64,000 bases of DNA from Capniomyces stellatus (Eukaryota > Kickxellomycota > Harpellomycetes > Harpellales > Legeriomycetaceae), in NCBI GenBank assembly GCA_001661515.1, contig LUVW01000032.1, positions 186,001-250,000 on the forward strand, given 5' to 3'. The notes beneath the pieces are model-generated. The model was not told the DNA's origin, searched no databases, and was given only the letters and a program-made list of their open reading frames with translations. A program made the position numbers and the translations under genes. Numbering within the stretch: the first letter of the stretch is position 1; each line of letters begins with the position of its first letter. This document shows, piece by piece, positions 33,280 to 46,505 of the stretch.

Positions 33280-34724
33280 CTGCTCATGTAAAAAAAATAC
33301 CACAGCAATAATGTTATAGCAGCTTTGTATATCACGCTTTAATAATTTTTTATATATCAAGATCAACAACAATCAACCTAAGCCATCTTATATTATAGAC
33401 TTTTAAAAATGAACCGGAGAGAGAGTGTGCTATTTCTGTTGAAACGGGTTTTGGCGTTTGTTTGCGTAAATCCCAGAAAACAAATAATGTACTTGCCCCA
33501 AGACTTTGAAAAGTTGGGACATTTTAAAGCGCTTACACACAGAGTGTAACCGAGATAATAATATCATTATTATTGAATCAGAAAAATAAGCTGCTACTCT
33601 CGTGTTACAGGTTTATAAGCTGCGGTTTTTTTATTGGCCGCAAACCCGTTCAAAAAAATTAACACATGCTATAATAAGGATATTTTGGGCTTTTTTTATT
33701 GAAATGATATTTTGGACTCTTAGGGATTAAAAGCGTCTAATAATAGCAATAGTAACATCTTCCATGGGGTAATAATAAATTGTAGCAATAGCAATAGCAA
33801 TGTCAATATCAATTGATAATTAAATGCTAAATCAAAGTGAATAATCAAACTCATAGTTTAGTTTGCTCTAATTGTATGCTTTCTGATTGTAGAGCTGATT
33901 GTTATGAATGTACTTTAATAATTGTTTTATTTATAGGATTAAAGATACAAGTATTTTTGGAAATGTTCAAAAATAAACCAATCTATTTTATAATCGACAT
34001 TTCTAATCACTTCTTTCATTAAAAAAAAAACAACTTTTTTTTTGTTGAATTGAAAATACAACTTTTAGCACCAAAATTAGCGTTGGAATTATAATTATAG
34101 TCCAACTTCAACGTTACGATTAAAGGTGTGGTTAGTAATAGCATCCGAGTTGATGCCATAGTTAGTATCGATATTAGAGCTATCGTTATTGTTGGTGTTT
34201 GAATTAAGGCTGGCATTTATTTTTTTTATTGTCAACAAAGTCGCTGAGATTGCTCGGAGTAATTGAAAACGTTCACAAACACCCATAATAGCACCAATAC
34301 AGCATTATAAATATAACACACTCTACTCTTTGTTTATTATTCTCTGCGGTTGGCTATAATGATAATATTCTTGTGCTAGCCCCAAAGGTTAATTTTCAAC
34401 AAAATATGTTTTCTTTATTAGAGATTAAGAGCATCTGTATTTGATATAAAGGCTTGATTTTAGCAAAGTCTTTCTTGACAAAAGAAAAATAATAAAAAGC
34501 GAAAAATATAGCATTGAAAAATATTCTGGCTGTTTGCATACCTTGCTTTATTAAACAAGAGTCTCCGCTAATATCAACTCGATATTCATTTATTGCTTTT
34601 CAATATACCCCCTCTATACATTTATATCTATTACACCACTTGTTTTTTTCAAGAAAAAAAAAAGCTTTGCAACCTTCGAATGACCAGCTGGTAGAGCAAA
34701 ATACAAGACTAGGGTAAAAAAAAG
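33280..34724. other. intergenic region with one small open frame
   Basis: Between two plus-strand genes. The small frame at 33409-33549 is listed separately. The remainder is AT-rich and featureless to me. Confidence 0.45.
33409..33549 (+). CDS. possible 46-residue small protein
   Basis: ATG frame of 46 codons in a less AT-rich patch after the desaturase. The product is basic and includes LKRVLAFVCVNPRKQIMYLP. It could be a small mitochondrial or ribosomal-type protein, an exon, or chance. I do not recognise it, and no flanking splice partner was found. Confidence 0.2.
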   Translation: MNRRESVLFLLKRVLAFVCVNPRKQIMYLPQDFEKLGHFKALTHRV

Positions 34725-36299
34725 ATGCAAGGGATACACTACATATTATCAGCATTGGTTGTCTGTATCAATGTTCAGGCAATTGACCCATTGGTGATTA
34801 AAGGGTCCAAGTTCTTCAATTCAAAGACTGGAGAACAGTTCTATTTCAAAGGTGTTGATTATCAGCCCAGGACAGGAGACAATTCAGAGTTTCCTGACCC
34901 GTTGGCGGATACTGCAGGGTGTTTACGGGATGTCAAGATTCTAAAGGATCTCAACGTAAACTCAATCAGAGTGTACGAGACAGACTATAACAAAAACCAC
35001 GATACTTGCATGAACGCTTTGAGAGACGCTGGAATTTACGTGATGCTAGACATCTCGACACCCAAATACTCAGTAAATAGACTTACACCAAACTGGGACA
35101 CCTACCTGTTCTCAAACTACAGGAAGAAAATCGATGCGTTTGTAAAGTATAGCAATGTTGTTGGGTTTTTGATAGGAAATGAGGTTACAAACGACAAACA
35201 TACCACGCCAGCCTCGGCTTTTGTCAAGGCAGCGCTAAGAGACGTCAAAACATATTTAAAGCAGACAGGCAACAGCATTCCAGTCGGGTATGCTGACAAT
35301 GATGACGACGAGATTAGAATATCTTTGATAAACTACTTTAACTGCGGCGATGATCCAATGGCAAGAGCCGATTTTTATGGAGTCAATACGTACCGTTGGT
35401 GCGGAGAAAAGGCAACATATAAAACTTCGGGATACGAGGACATGGCCCGAGCGTTTAACGGGTACAGCATCCCCTACATAATCACAGAGTACGGGTGCAA
35501 CAGGGTAACGCCACGCGCGTTTAACGAAGTTAAGGCTATTTACGGTTCAGACATGAAAGACTCGTTTTCTGGAGGATTTGTGTACGAGTACAGCCAGGAG
35601 GAGAACAACTACGGGATTGTAAAAGTTTCATCTGGTAGCACCAGTTACCAGTCTACAAACGATTTTAACAATTTGAAAGAGGCCTATGCAAATGCCAAAC
35701 CAGTGGGTGTTAAAATGAACGATTACAAGCCCACAGAGTCAGTGTCGACTTGTCCGCAAATAAGCGATGCTTGGGAGGTTGGCAATGTGCTGCCTCCAAC
35801 GCCCAACTTTAAAGTCTGCTCGTGTATGATGGATGCTATCAAGTGCATGCCCAAGCCCGCGGGAGGACTGGAGAACATCACTGCATTGCCAAAGGCCTAT
35901 AGTGATGCAGCTGATATTATTTGTGGCATGACATCATGCGCCGGAGTATCGTTCAACACAGCGACAGGAGTTTATGGAGAGTTCAGTTTTTGCTCCCCAG
36001 TGGAAAGAATTACGTGGATTCTGAACAGAAACTTTATCAACCAAGATGGTTCTCGTGAAGGTTGCAAGGTCAAAGGGGCGGAAACACAAATCATAACAAC
36101 ACCTAAAAAAACTAGCATGAATAGCTGTGCTGGTCTAGAGGACGAAAAAGTGGTGCCAAACAACAAAAACGGAGGCAAAAACAACTCTTCGGGAGGTCCA
36201 TCGAGCTCTGCCAACGTCAACAGCCTCTGTTTGAGCAGTGCCTGCCTTAGGGGCCTGCTTTCTATTGTGCTGATGGTAGCTTTGTCAAGTCTTTTATAG
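34725..36299 (+). CDS. GPI-anchored 1,3-beta-glucanosyltransferase (GH72)
   Basis: A protein of 524 residues of the GAS/GEL/PHR family. A signal peptide (MQGIHYILSALVVCINVQA) precedes the GH72 domain: FYFKGVDYQPR, DLNVNSIRVYETD, the acid/base Glu153 in IGNEVTND and the nucleophile Glu255 in ITEYGCN. A Cys-rich CBM43/X8 module (about 340-455) has the typical CSC and CGxxxC spacing. A Ser/Gly/Asn linker and a hydrophobic tail (LSIVLMVALSSLL) form a GPI-attachment signal. The enzyme cuts and rejoins beta-1,3-glucan chains at the outer plasma membrane and cell wall, lengthening them. It is the GAS1/GAS2-like subgroup because the X8 module is present. Convergent with ATG29. Confidence 0.94.
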   Translation: MQGIHYILSALVVCINVQAIDPLVIKGSKFFNSKTGEQFYFKGVDYQPRTGDNSEFPDPLADTAGCLRDVKILKDLNVNSIRVYETDYNKNHDTCMNALRDAGIYVMLDISTPKYSVNRLTPNWDTYLFSNYRKKIDAFVKYSNVVGFLIGNEVTNDKHTTPASAFVKAALRDVKTYLKQTGNSIPVGYADNDDDEIRISLINYFNCGDDPMARADFYGVNTYRWCGEKATYKTSGYEDMARAFNGYSIPYIITEYGCNRVTPRAFNEVKAIYGSDMKDSFSGGFVYEYSQEENNYGIVKVSSGSTSYQSTNDFNNLKEAYANAKPVGVKMNDYKPTESVSTCPQISDAWEVGNVLPPTPNFKVCSCMMDAIKCMPKPAGGLENITALPKAYSDAADIICGMTSCAGVSFNTATGVYGEFSFCSPVERITWILNRNFINQDGSREGCKVKGAETQIITTPKKTSMNSCAGLEDEKVVPNNKNGGKNNSSGGPSSSANVNSLCLSSACLRGLLSIVLMVALSSLL

Positions 36300-36774
36300 C
36301 TTATAAGAATAAAAAATGTATCAAGTTACTCAATAATAGTTGTTTTTTAATTTAAAAATGAATAACACGTTCTTAAAAAATAACCACAACACCCCTCGGC
36401 TTTCAGCATAAATTATTCCCGTTATTGTTATGTGGTAAAGTAAGATGACAATCACTATTCCAAGCTGGATGAGCTTAAAGCTATTAACGCAAGCTTGCTA
36501 CTTGATTTTAAAAATATGGCGAATAACTTGTGCAAGTAATTGTGTTTGTGTTGGATGAAAGAATGGCAATTAATTGCAATGTTAAATATACAATGGAATG
36601 GGTAAACTCTAATGAAAACAGCGTGGTAGAGATAAACATGGTAAATAGTCTACAAGGGAACATAGTTGTAAGCAAGTATAGCTGAGGTTGAAGTTTTAGG
36701 CAAGTATAGTTGGAGTTGAAGTTGGGAAACAATCAAGTTCAATAGAGTTTCAAGACGTAATAAACCGACTTTGC
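36300..36774. other. short intergenic region between convergent genes
   Basis: 3' ends of the glucanosyltransferase and ATG29 genes. A short direct repeat (GGCAAGTATAG units near 36670-36710) is the only structure seen. Confidence 0.4.
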
Positions 36775-39752
36775 TCATCTATTCCTCCACATGAAAAGCT
36801 TGCTAGGCATCAGTGAAGACATATCTGTTGATCCCATCTCAGACATTAGAGCATCTCGCAAAGCAGATTGGCTTACCGAAGCGTCTACAATCAAAACAAA
36901 GAAGAATATATTACAGCACATCGTATGATCAGCTGAATAGCGGAAGCGTTACAAGAAAACACAAAAATTAGATAGAAACAAAGATTTGGTTGATAAGAGT
37001 ATAGTTACCGGACAGATCGCTGATTGAAGAGTACTCCCTGCTACTATCGGAGTTAAAATCTGCAGAGTCGACATGACAAAATGTAAATAGAGCAAAAACA
37101 AACACGGGATTAGAAACAGAAGCGAAGGGAAAAAAAAAACATTAGTCAAGCAAAGTTTAGAAAAAGCCTAAAGAGTATAAATATACAAGAGTAACTAATT
37201 ATGCTTACTTTGATTGGAGAGATTTTCAATAATACGGTGACTAGGAGATTTTTTAAACTTCTGGGACTGTAACGTGTTTGTGTCATTTGTAGCACCCTGG
37301 TTTTGGTGTTGGATTTGATCTTGATCTACAGAATGGTTGAAGTCTGGCCGAGAACCAGATGTGTTTTTGACTGTTTCATCTACAAGGCATTATAATGTAA
37401 AATAGACAAGAATAAAGCTAAATAAATTTGATTTGATTTGATTTGGCTAAAGTACAGCTGTGGTTGGTATTTAAGATGCTAAAACAGCACATATTTGCCA
37501 GACTTGGGTTTGACAAACATTCAAATGTAAATGATAGAAACAACTTTATATTGTATGATGATAGTATTGGATTTTTACTTTGTATGGAGCCTATGGCATA
37601 GTTGTCGATTTCAGAGCTTTCTCTGGGTGAGTCAGGAGAGGCGGCTCGAGTAACAACAGTGGTTCTCAGCCCAGCTAGGCCGATTTTAGAAGCAGGACTG
37701 GATATGCGTGGCGATATACTTTGGTTTGAAGCACCAATGCTGTTTGCCGACACGCGCGTGGTGTCGTTGATGCGGAGTTTATCCAACGAGAATGTTTGTG
37801 GATTGGAGTTGATGGCGTTTGTGCTTACTCTTGACTGAGAGCTCGAATTATGCTTTATGTTTAGTTTTGATACCGAATCCTTGAGTAAATTGTGCGATAT
37901 TATGTTCTGTTTAATGGTTAAAAGATCCGACCTCATTTCATCGTCGTCTTCATTGTTGCTATTGGCATTATCTGCACCACTAATAAACGCAGACCCATCA
38001 CCCTTATTTTCAGCGGCCTTTTTATCCTTCAGTTTCTGGTGTGCTGTTATTGTTTTGGTGTGGTTTAGCAGCCAGCCAGGCTGAGATTGGTTGTGTCTAC
38101 GATTGCCTTTTCCTAGCAACATATTGACATTTTCGCTAGGATCAAGGCTGTTTTTATCACTAGCACTGCCATAATTGCCGCCTTTTACGTTTGAGTCTAT
38201 ACCATGCTTTTCGATTCGATTCTCGTTTTCGTGCTCGCTTTCATTGACGCCTTCGTGTGCGCTTTTGCCTCTTTGGATCACCAGCTTACTGCTAGGCATC
38301 GGCAGAAAAACATGCTCACTTACCACACCCCTCCGCTCATCTCCTACTTTATCTGCAATATCCGCACTATTCTTTCTTCCAATTTTCTCTTGTAAGCTAT
38401 CCATCCCCGAAACAGACTTTACTTCCGCTTTAATAGACCATCTGTTTGAGTTCAAGCCAACATTTGCCACATTGCGAGACTGGTTCGGTGTAGTTTGGCT
38501 AAATGAAGCTATAGGCGATCCGTATGTCATATCCCGCGCTTTGCTGTTATTGAAGTCGTAAAACGACTCTACGCTTTGCACTCCTTTAATAAACACAATC
38601 AACAAAGTAATGGTAATGGTAAAAATTATATTAATGACTTTTCACCACATATCTCCTTTCACTAAAAGCTCCAATAATCTATAAACCCGTACTAGCAGCA
38701 ATAACAATAACAATAACAATTCCACGTTTCTATGATTCAAATACCTGCTTTGGCAAGACCAGTGTAACTATAAGATTTTCCGCTTTCGCTGCTGCTGCTG
38801 CTACTGCTACTGCTTCTGCTCCCGCCTCTACTCCTGCCACTTTGGACTATGTTCTCATTTCCTTCTTTACTCTGCATCTGTATCTGTTTGGGCAATTTGT
38901 AAATCGAATTATGTTCGATTTCTGCCTGCTCTAGCTTGCTTCCAGTACCATCGACCTCCTCTTTATCTGCCATTTCCCTTTTAAAAATCTTAAGGTGAAT
39001 CCTGTCTATTGAACGAGTAATTATTTCTGCAGGAATACCCAAATCCAACTCTATCTCGCCAACCACGTGTTTGACTATAAAATTGTTAGAAAATAAAGTT
39101 GTCAAGTATCATAAAAACGCAATAGTTGTTGCTAATACAAACACCAAATCAATATCAATACCGACACATATGTAAATACAGACAGTGTTGGAAACAAATA
39201 AAAACACTGTACTTCAATTTTTGTTTACAATTCTATTAATCGCTGAAATAATCAACTAGTATGCTTTTATGAAAATGAATCCATACCTTCGAATTCAACA
39301 TCGGAACTCCCCAGCCTCCCTAAAACCTGGATTGCTTCTTCATTATACTTTCTATCAAACCATTCCCACACTCTCTCCTCGGTTTCTGGAACTTTTAACT
39401 CCTATTTATAAACAATGCATCAATTCTTTAATTCCTAAAGTATACACATATATACACAATATCGCACTCACAAACCCAAATTGTTTAAAAGTGTGACATT
39501 GTACTTTATGTCTTTTATGCCTGATAATGAACTCGAGTTGTTTTTAGACAGACTCGGTATAAATAAAAAAAATGAATTTGATTCAAATGGTACTACTCAT
39601 TCATTTGCCATCTATATAATAAGTAGACTAACCACTTTGGGCTGCACCCAATCCTTAGGTCGTTTCCCTGGAATTCTGAATACTAAAACCACTTTACTCT
39701 TGTCATTTGTACTGTTCTGGTTTTCTTTTGATATTTTGTTTGAGGTCGACAT
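36775..39752 (-). CDS. ATG29: autophagy protein Atg29-like
   Basis: Seven exons on the minus strand: 39752-39633, 39401-39287, 39074-38745, 38583-37579, 37379-37209, 37059-37009 and 36884-36775. They give 1902 nt and 633 residues. The N-terminus fits the Atg29 domain: VVLVFRIPGKRPKDWVQP, then EERVWEWF, then IELDLGIPAEIITRSIDRIH. This matches the family order R-(I/L)-P near the start, W-D-x-x-W, and a final helix beginning with VPxxFL. The last exons encode SSISDLSDASVSQSALRDAL, the motif found at the C-terminus of Atg29 proteins. The middle is Ser-rich, charged and disordered (Ser run near 38790). Atg29 with Atg17 and Atg31 scaffolds the phagophore assembly site. The acceptor of exon 4 (38583 or 38568) is uncertain; both keep frame. 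Similarity is by pattern, so identity needs a profile search. Confidence 0.72.
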
Positions 39753-41849
39753 TAATGCTTGGCACAAATACCCGTATGTTTGATTATCAAATGAGGTTTT
39801 TATGGTTTATACTGTATATTTGGATAAATAATGCAACAGCTAACTAATCTGATATTGTTCATGTGAAATAAAAACAATTAAAACAAAACAAAGCTATCAA
39901 TAAAAATAAAATAAAACACAGAAGTTTTCCTTTCAGTTAATAAAAAGGTACTCGGTTAAAAAGCTAAACAAAGAGCTTGAAAAGTTGAAAAGCTAAAAAG
40001 TTGAAAAGTAGACTTTTTTTTAAATTGAGTTTGGAATTTAAACTTTGAATGGACAGGTTGTACAAGCCAAATGGTTTTAAACCATTGCTGCCATTGGCTT
40101 TTAGTTTTTGCAAATTACAACACATCAATTCTGGGGTTAGACGCTTTTGGGCTCGTTGGAAATAACAGAGATTTATTGTAGAGCTACGGTATGCGCGGAC
40201 TTACAACTTATATTACAGTCTTCCGAATAGCAAAAAGTTTGGCCTCAATTACATAAAACCAGTGCTTAGTCAAAAATAAATACATGTTTGTTTGTTAAAG
40301 CACAGATACTTGATACTAAGCAGCACTTTTTCATTACAACAAGACTTTACTAAGCGCCTGGAAAGTTTCTAGTTGTTGAAAAGACAAATGCGACTAGTGT
40401 GAGATCAGCTTGGTTTATGCAGTGCTCATAGTTTATCAGTAAATTTTGGCATGAAAAGCATCAGATGACCTAAAAAAGCTTTGCTCTTTGCCAACTACAT
40501 TCTGCTCCATCCAACAAGTACGCGTAGTTAACAGCAATGTCCCACTGATACAATTAACTGCGTAGCTAGCTAGCTAGCTAATGTAGAAAATAAATGAGCA
40601 GATTTGAAATATGATAGGAGCTATAATCATGGAGCTTTAAGCCTTGTGAATCAGAATTCCCAAGTGTCTCAATTTCCATCTCCACTTGGTGGAAGGTTTG
40701 AGCAAACAGACTTTCCCACATTGACTATACGGAATTACGTATGTATGTGAATATTCAATAATACTAAAAAAAAAAAAGAGCAATTGTAATTGTAATTGCA
40801 AATAAATGTAAATTAGGAAACAAGGTAGGTAGGGAATAATAATAAAGTAAGAAAAGAAAAAAAGAAAAAAAGCCAAACCAAGTGTAGTATAAATGAATAC
40901 TAGTTTCTGTTTTGCTTTTATTGGAGTTAGTGTTGGTTTTTGGATTAGTCATGAATCTCAAGTACTTGGGAATGTAAAATTCTTGGTATTGTTTCTCACA
41001 ATTGATCTTTATTTATGTTCAGAAATCAGCATATTTTTAAATAGAGATGTATTTATAGCTTTCAAATAGGTATCAATAGCTAACAAGTACTTTGTTGGTC
41101 AGACTAATACTATCAACATTTAAGCAGGATTAAATTCTCCTCGGCTAAAAATCTATCAGTTTGTACGCTTTTTAGGTCTAGTAATTTGGGGATACAATGT
41201 GGGTTTTGGCTATCACCCTCTGTTGTGAACATTTACACAATCCTGCGGAGAAGTTTTGATATAATCAGCCCAACAATAACTATTCTAATCAAGTGACGAT
41301 AATTTGGGTCGATACACGAATTAACAAGTTGTAAACAAGTTGAGTCTATAGTTGAATCAGATCAATTCATAGACTATATTTAGCACTAGTCATTTCTATT
41401 GTATTTTTCTCGCTTTCTTTGCAAGCATGGTTTTGTAGTTGAAGAGTTAAAGCAAAGCTGTTGGTGTATTAGAGCAAGAATATACCACTTTTTCACCTTT
41501 TTCAGCTTTGTAACGGTATTTACACAAGACACAAGCTTGTATTTTATTTTATTTTTGGTGGAAAGTTCAAGCTGCATCCATCTATTTTATTTTAATTTAT
41601 TTTTCACTTTCTCGAGCTTCGATAGATTTGCTGTAAAAACTAGTTTCAGAATACATTACTCTCTAACTTTACCAAAGCATTTGCTGCAGTTACGCTTTAT
41701 TCGGCGTTGGATTTTTATTTAATATACAGATAAATTTGACAACATACTCAATAAACCATAGCTCAAACTCTCAAAGAAAAGCACAAGGGAGATTGGTAAG
41801 AGCGTTGGTAAGAAGGACATAAACAAGCAAAATCTATAGCTATATAGAC
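39753..41849. other. AT-rich intergenic region
   Basis: Upstream DNA of two divergent genes (ATG29 and the ABC transporter). It contains a self-complementary TAGC run at 40563-40580. Frames at 40637-40961 and 41399-41722 start at non-ATG codons and lack similarity; not called. Confidence 0.45.
40563..40580. repeat. TAGC tetranucleotide run
   Basis: Four and a half copies of TAGC, self-complementary, noncoding. Confidence 0.85.
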
Positions 41850-44800
41850 ATGAACAGAGAATTAGCGCATGGGCGTGCGTCAAAGAGGAACGTTCTATTA
41901 ATTAATAACTCTAACATATGGAATTGTCCGAGCAAAACCAAGCCGGATTATGGCGAATCCGAGTATTCAGAAAGGTTGAAAGGTATTCGCGATGCGTCCA
42001 TATTTAGCAAATTGACTTTCGGGTGGATCTCTGAAGTAGTCAGAAGCAGCAAGAATAGGAACGAAAGATTAGCACTGGAAAACCTCCCCAACGTAGAGAA
42101 ACGGGATGAGGCTGAAAAGATATCACGAAAGTTTGGCCAAAAATGGCTAAAATGCATAAAGAAGGGCGAGAAATCGGCATGGAAATTGTATTTTGATGTC
42201 TTTTCAAAGGAGCTGATGGTGACAGGTCTACTGGGGGCAGCCAACTTGATTTTGCGAGTTCTTGTGGCTATACTATTTTCCTGTCTGATATCGCAGTTTG
42301 AATATCTGAATCTACATCGCATAAAGGTATTGTTTTTTATTATTATTGAAGAAAAATCGTTTATTTTAAATTAACAAATGACATGATTAGAATATATATG
42401 GCTAATTTAAACCAGTTAATGGTTAGTATATATAGTGACTTGATGGCTTTGAGATTTATCAGTATATACACAATTGTGATGACTAAATTACGATTTTTAC
42501 CCTATAGTCCTTAATTTTTGATGGCTTTGTGGTTAATAGGAATTTTTGATGGGAATTGGCGTATGTGTTTGTGTGCTGATACTGGGATACACATCTAATC
42601 ATTTTACATTTTTATCATCGAGAATCGGATACAGAGCCCGTATTGGTTTTGGATCACTAGTATTTCAAAAGGCATTGAAGGCTTCATCATCCTCAAATCC
42701 GACATCCTGTGAGGCCTTGAAACTGATATCAAACGATATTAAGGCATTTAGTAGATTTAGCAAAAGCGTGCATTATTTGTGGATAGGACCAGCTGAGATA
42801 TGCATATCGCTGTTTTTCATTTGGAGACTGTTGGGCATATCTGGTGTTGCAGCAACAAGCGTATTTCTTGTTCTATTTCTGAGCAAGGTGGTGCTGGTGA
42901 GGCCAATTAAAAACATAGCGAGGATGCTCAAGGAGAGCAGTGTAGAAAACCACGAAGCTATGGCAGAACTGTTTGAGGGCATCGAATCGGTAAAGCTGAA
43001 CTCGTATGAGGAGATATTCAAAGCTAAAGTTTTGAGTATTAGAGAATGCAAGCAGTCTTCCCTTAAAAAATTGGCAGGGATTAAAGGGTTCAAGTCGGCA
43101 CTGATTTTTGTCTCAGCCCAGCTAGCGCAGATCTGCGCGGTGCTGTTGGGCTGGGCTTTGTTGGTTCGTGGAGTTTGGAAGAATGTTGGTCAAAGTGGGG
43201 AGTTTGACTTTGAGACAATTTATCCGAGCATTCTTTTTTTCAATCTGATCAGGCTAAATGCACTCGAGTATTTTCCAGCAGCACTAAGAGATCTTTCTGA
43301 AGCAAGGGATTGCGCCAGAAAATTTGCTGAATTTATGTCCTTGCCAAACAAATCGATGGCGCTTGGAACCAACAATTTTGGATTTACCAAGTTCAACAAC
43401 AAAGGTGAGTTTGAAATGAGCAAGCGAAACGGGGTCAAGAATAACAGACACACAATTATTCTTGAAAATGCCAATTTTTTATGGGAAACCAGTGACTATG
43501 TTCCAAGCCATAAACGCAACCAGAAAAACATTGATGATATTATATACACAAGCCTAAACTATCACGATTTAAACACGATAAACAGACATGGAGCCAAACC
43601 CAGCGAAATAAGCTATATATTCGGCTCTTATAAAAACCAATCGGCGCTGGCTGATAAGAGCCTGTCTCTACAGAACATCACACTGAACATCAGAAAGGGG
43701 GAGCTCTGCACTGTATTTGGCAAGCCAGGGAGCGGAAAGTCGTCTTTATGCAGCGCGATTTTAGGGGAGATGAAGCTAACAAGTGGAAAGTCGGTGATTA
43801 ATATATCTGAAAGCGGAATGGGCGGTTCATGCACCAAAAACGGCGAGTTTTCAGATATTTTCGGGACTAGGGATAGTCCTCTGGTATCGTACCTGCCTCA
43901 AAGCAGATGGATACTGCTAGGGTCAATAAAAGACAATGTATGCTTTGGAAACGAATATGACAAAAAGTGGTTTGACACGGTTATTGAGGCATGTCAGCTT
44001 AAACATGAAATTAAATGCTTCAAAAGGGGGAAACATACGATTATTGGTGATGGTGAGATCAGCTTAACACAGGATTTGAAATCCAGAATAGTGTTAGCAA
44101 GGGCTGTTTACCAGCAAGCTGAGCTGTACATACTAGACGATCCACTGTCTTACATTGACCCAAGGCTGGAGAGAAAGGTATTTGAAAACGTGATTTGCGG
44201 GCTGCTGTACAACAAAACAAGGGTCGTGGTTATGTCACAGAAAAGCTACATGAAGCTATCAGACCAAATTGTTGTTCTGTGCAATGGAAAAATAATCCAG
44301 CAAGAGTCGATAAGCAGCAACCGGGCGTCATTGAGCATAAGCAAATCGCATCCAACTAGAGCCAACAATTTGGCTTTAGGTGATTTAGAATTAAACGAGG
44401 TGTGCTTGAACAACAGCAGCTACGAGCCATACGGGATTTACGAATCTAGAACCGAAAGAACGGCGTTTACAAAGAAGGCAAACCGGGTGTTGTCGGGGAA
44501 CTTTAATGATGCAAATGTAGATTTCAGCGACAAGTACACATCAATATTTCACGCAGATTCCAGTACACTAGGGTCTAATAGCGACTACAACTCACACAGA
44601 GCCAACTGCCGTCCATACTCAATGAATCTGAAAAGCCTTAAGCCTGATTTGGAGTCAGATAAGCTGGAATATGTGCTTAGAACATCAAATAATAAATTGC
44701 AAAGCCGCCCCAATACCGACCTGCTCTCGCAGATTGCCGATTTCAGTCCTTCAAAGTTTCTGCTGCTGCTTCTTTCAGCGCTGTTAATTTTGCAAATTGT

Positions 44801-46505
44801 ATTTGCTATTCTTGGCGAGATTGCGCTTTCTGGTGTCGTCAGAGACTATTTGATCAATCAAAGCAGCAAGAACAGAGTTACTGTGTTCTTGATGTACTCT
44901 GCGTCTTCAACAGCCCTGTCCATGTGCTGTATCGTGGTGGTGTATTTTGCACTTTCAAAACTGTCAAGCACTGTGTTTATTAGGATCACGGACTCTGTCT
45001 TAAGCTCAAAGATGGCTTTTTTCCGGTCAACTCCAAAGGAAAAGCTACTTGAGAGAATATCATGCTGCCAGGCTATCTTCGATGAGTTTTTGATCTCGTA
45101 TGTTGTCAACACTCTGTTTTGCGCTAACCACTTGATTCTCACCTCTGTGTTTTTGATTGCACTGTCTCCATGGTTTTTGCCTCTGATACTTTTGTCGCTT
45201 TGTGTGTTGATTTGGACCAGAGCTTTGTACTGCAACAGCGCCAAGGAATTAATTGAAATGGAGTCCAGATCAATGTCTGACTTGGTCGGCGCTATTTCAA
45301 ACACACTCCAGGGGCTATCAACCATTCGTGCGTTTTCTGCGCATGAATTAATTCTGAATAGCATCCACCGCTCACAAAACAGCCATAGCCGTGCCTACTT
45401 TACATACCTCGGAGCCACGCGTTGGTTTGTTTTTAGAGCCGAGTGCATATTCTCTCTGTTCTTTACTGTCGCCATGATAGCTATTATAAGCATTCAGCGC
45501 AACCTGGGGCTAGAAATATTAACAATATCCTTGCTATTTCTCTTTTCCCTTGTGCTGTCAAAAGAATTCTATTTGAGTAAAAGTCTGGAAATGGAAAAGG
45601 TTTTTGGCGCCATTGGCCACTCCGCCAGCTATATTGGCCTTGAGCCAGAGGAAACGTTGCAAAAGTTTTTGAGCTGCGTGCCTACTCCAAAAAACTGGCC
45701 AATGTGCGGAAAGCTGGAAGTGGATTGCTTCAACATCCAGTATCCACAAACAGAGAATGAAAAACTAAACAGCATATCGTTTACAGCCTCGCCCGGCGAA
45801 AAGTTGGGAATATTCGATGTCTCAAATACAGGAAGCTCTAATCTTATCCCGTGCCTACTTAGGCTCTCCGAGCCCTACCCGTACGGCTCAATAAACATTG
45901 ACAACATCAACATATCGGCAATAAAACTGTCGGACTTGCGCTCTTCAATAAGCATAATCCCGCAGACGCCGTTTATATTTGAGGGAACTATACGGTTTAA
46001 CATTGACCCCGAACAGGTGTTTACCGATGCACAAATCTGGAGCGCGTTGGAGCTATCAAGCCTAAACAATTATGTCAGCAATCTGCCCCTCAACCTGAGC
46101 ACTCCGGCTAAGGACCACTTCAACAGCAGCAATGTCAGAAGGATGCAGCTTTTGTCCCTGTGCCGTGCCATCTTAAACAACAGGAGGCTGGTGGTTTTTG
46201 AAGAAAATCCCAGCGCCAATGGGCCAATGACTGAAGAACCGATCAACTCCTTGATTCACTCAAACTTTGAAAAGTCAACTGTATTGACGGTTTTGCACAG
46301 CATTGAAAATATGATTTCTGGTGGGTACGAGAGAGTAGTTGTTGTAAATGATGGCACAATAGTCGAAAACGGCAACCCGTGGGAGCTAATGCAGAACAAA
46401 CACTCGGTTATATCATCGATCCTCTCAGCGCCTGCCGCAGAGGAAAAGAAATTAGAGCCTAGCCCATCCAAAAAAGCGGCTATTAAATTGCCCCGAAAAA
46501 ACTAA
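41850..46505 (+). CDS. divergent ABCC-type ABC transporter
   Basis: Two exons, 41850-42326 and 42540-46505 (GT-AG, phase 0), give 1480 residues. The order is TMD1-NBD1-TMD2-NBD2 without a TMD0, like short MRP/ABCC exporters; the N-terminal ASIFSKLTFGWISEV motif is typical. NBD1 has a good Walker A (GKPGSGKSS, 553-561) and Walker B (YILDDPLSYID, Asp692), but its signature is LTQDL (668-672) instead of LSGGQ. In NBD2 the Walker A region (about 1249-1261) reads IFDVSNTGSSNL, without the GxGK(S/T) core. Its signature (near 1351) is FNSSNVRRMQ and its Walker B reads VVFEEN. The switch His survives in VLHSIEN. ABCC proteins export glutathione conjugates and other anions or lipids, often to the vacuole. 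Loss of several catalytic motifs in an otherwise intact, full-length frame suggests reduced or altered ATP use, or a regulator role. It is not obviously a pseudogene. Confidence 0.88.

Noticed and set aside
37602..38561. Plus-strand frames across ATG29
   Set aside because: Antisense to the Ser-rich exon 4 of Atg29; hydrophobic by reverse complement of Ser/Asn/Lys codons.
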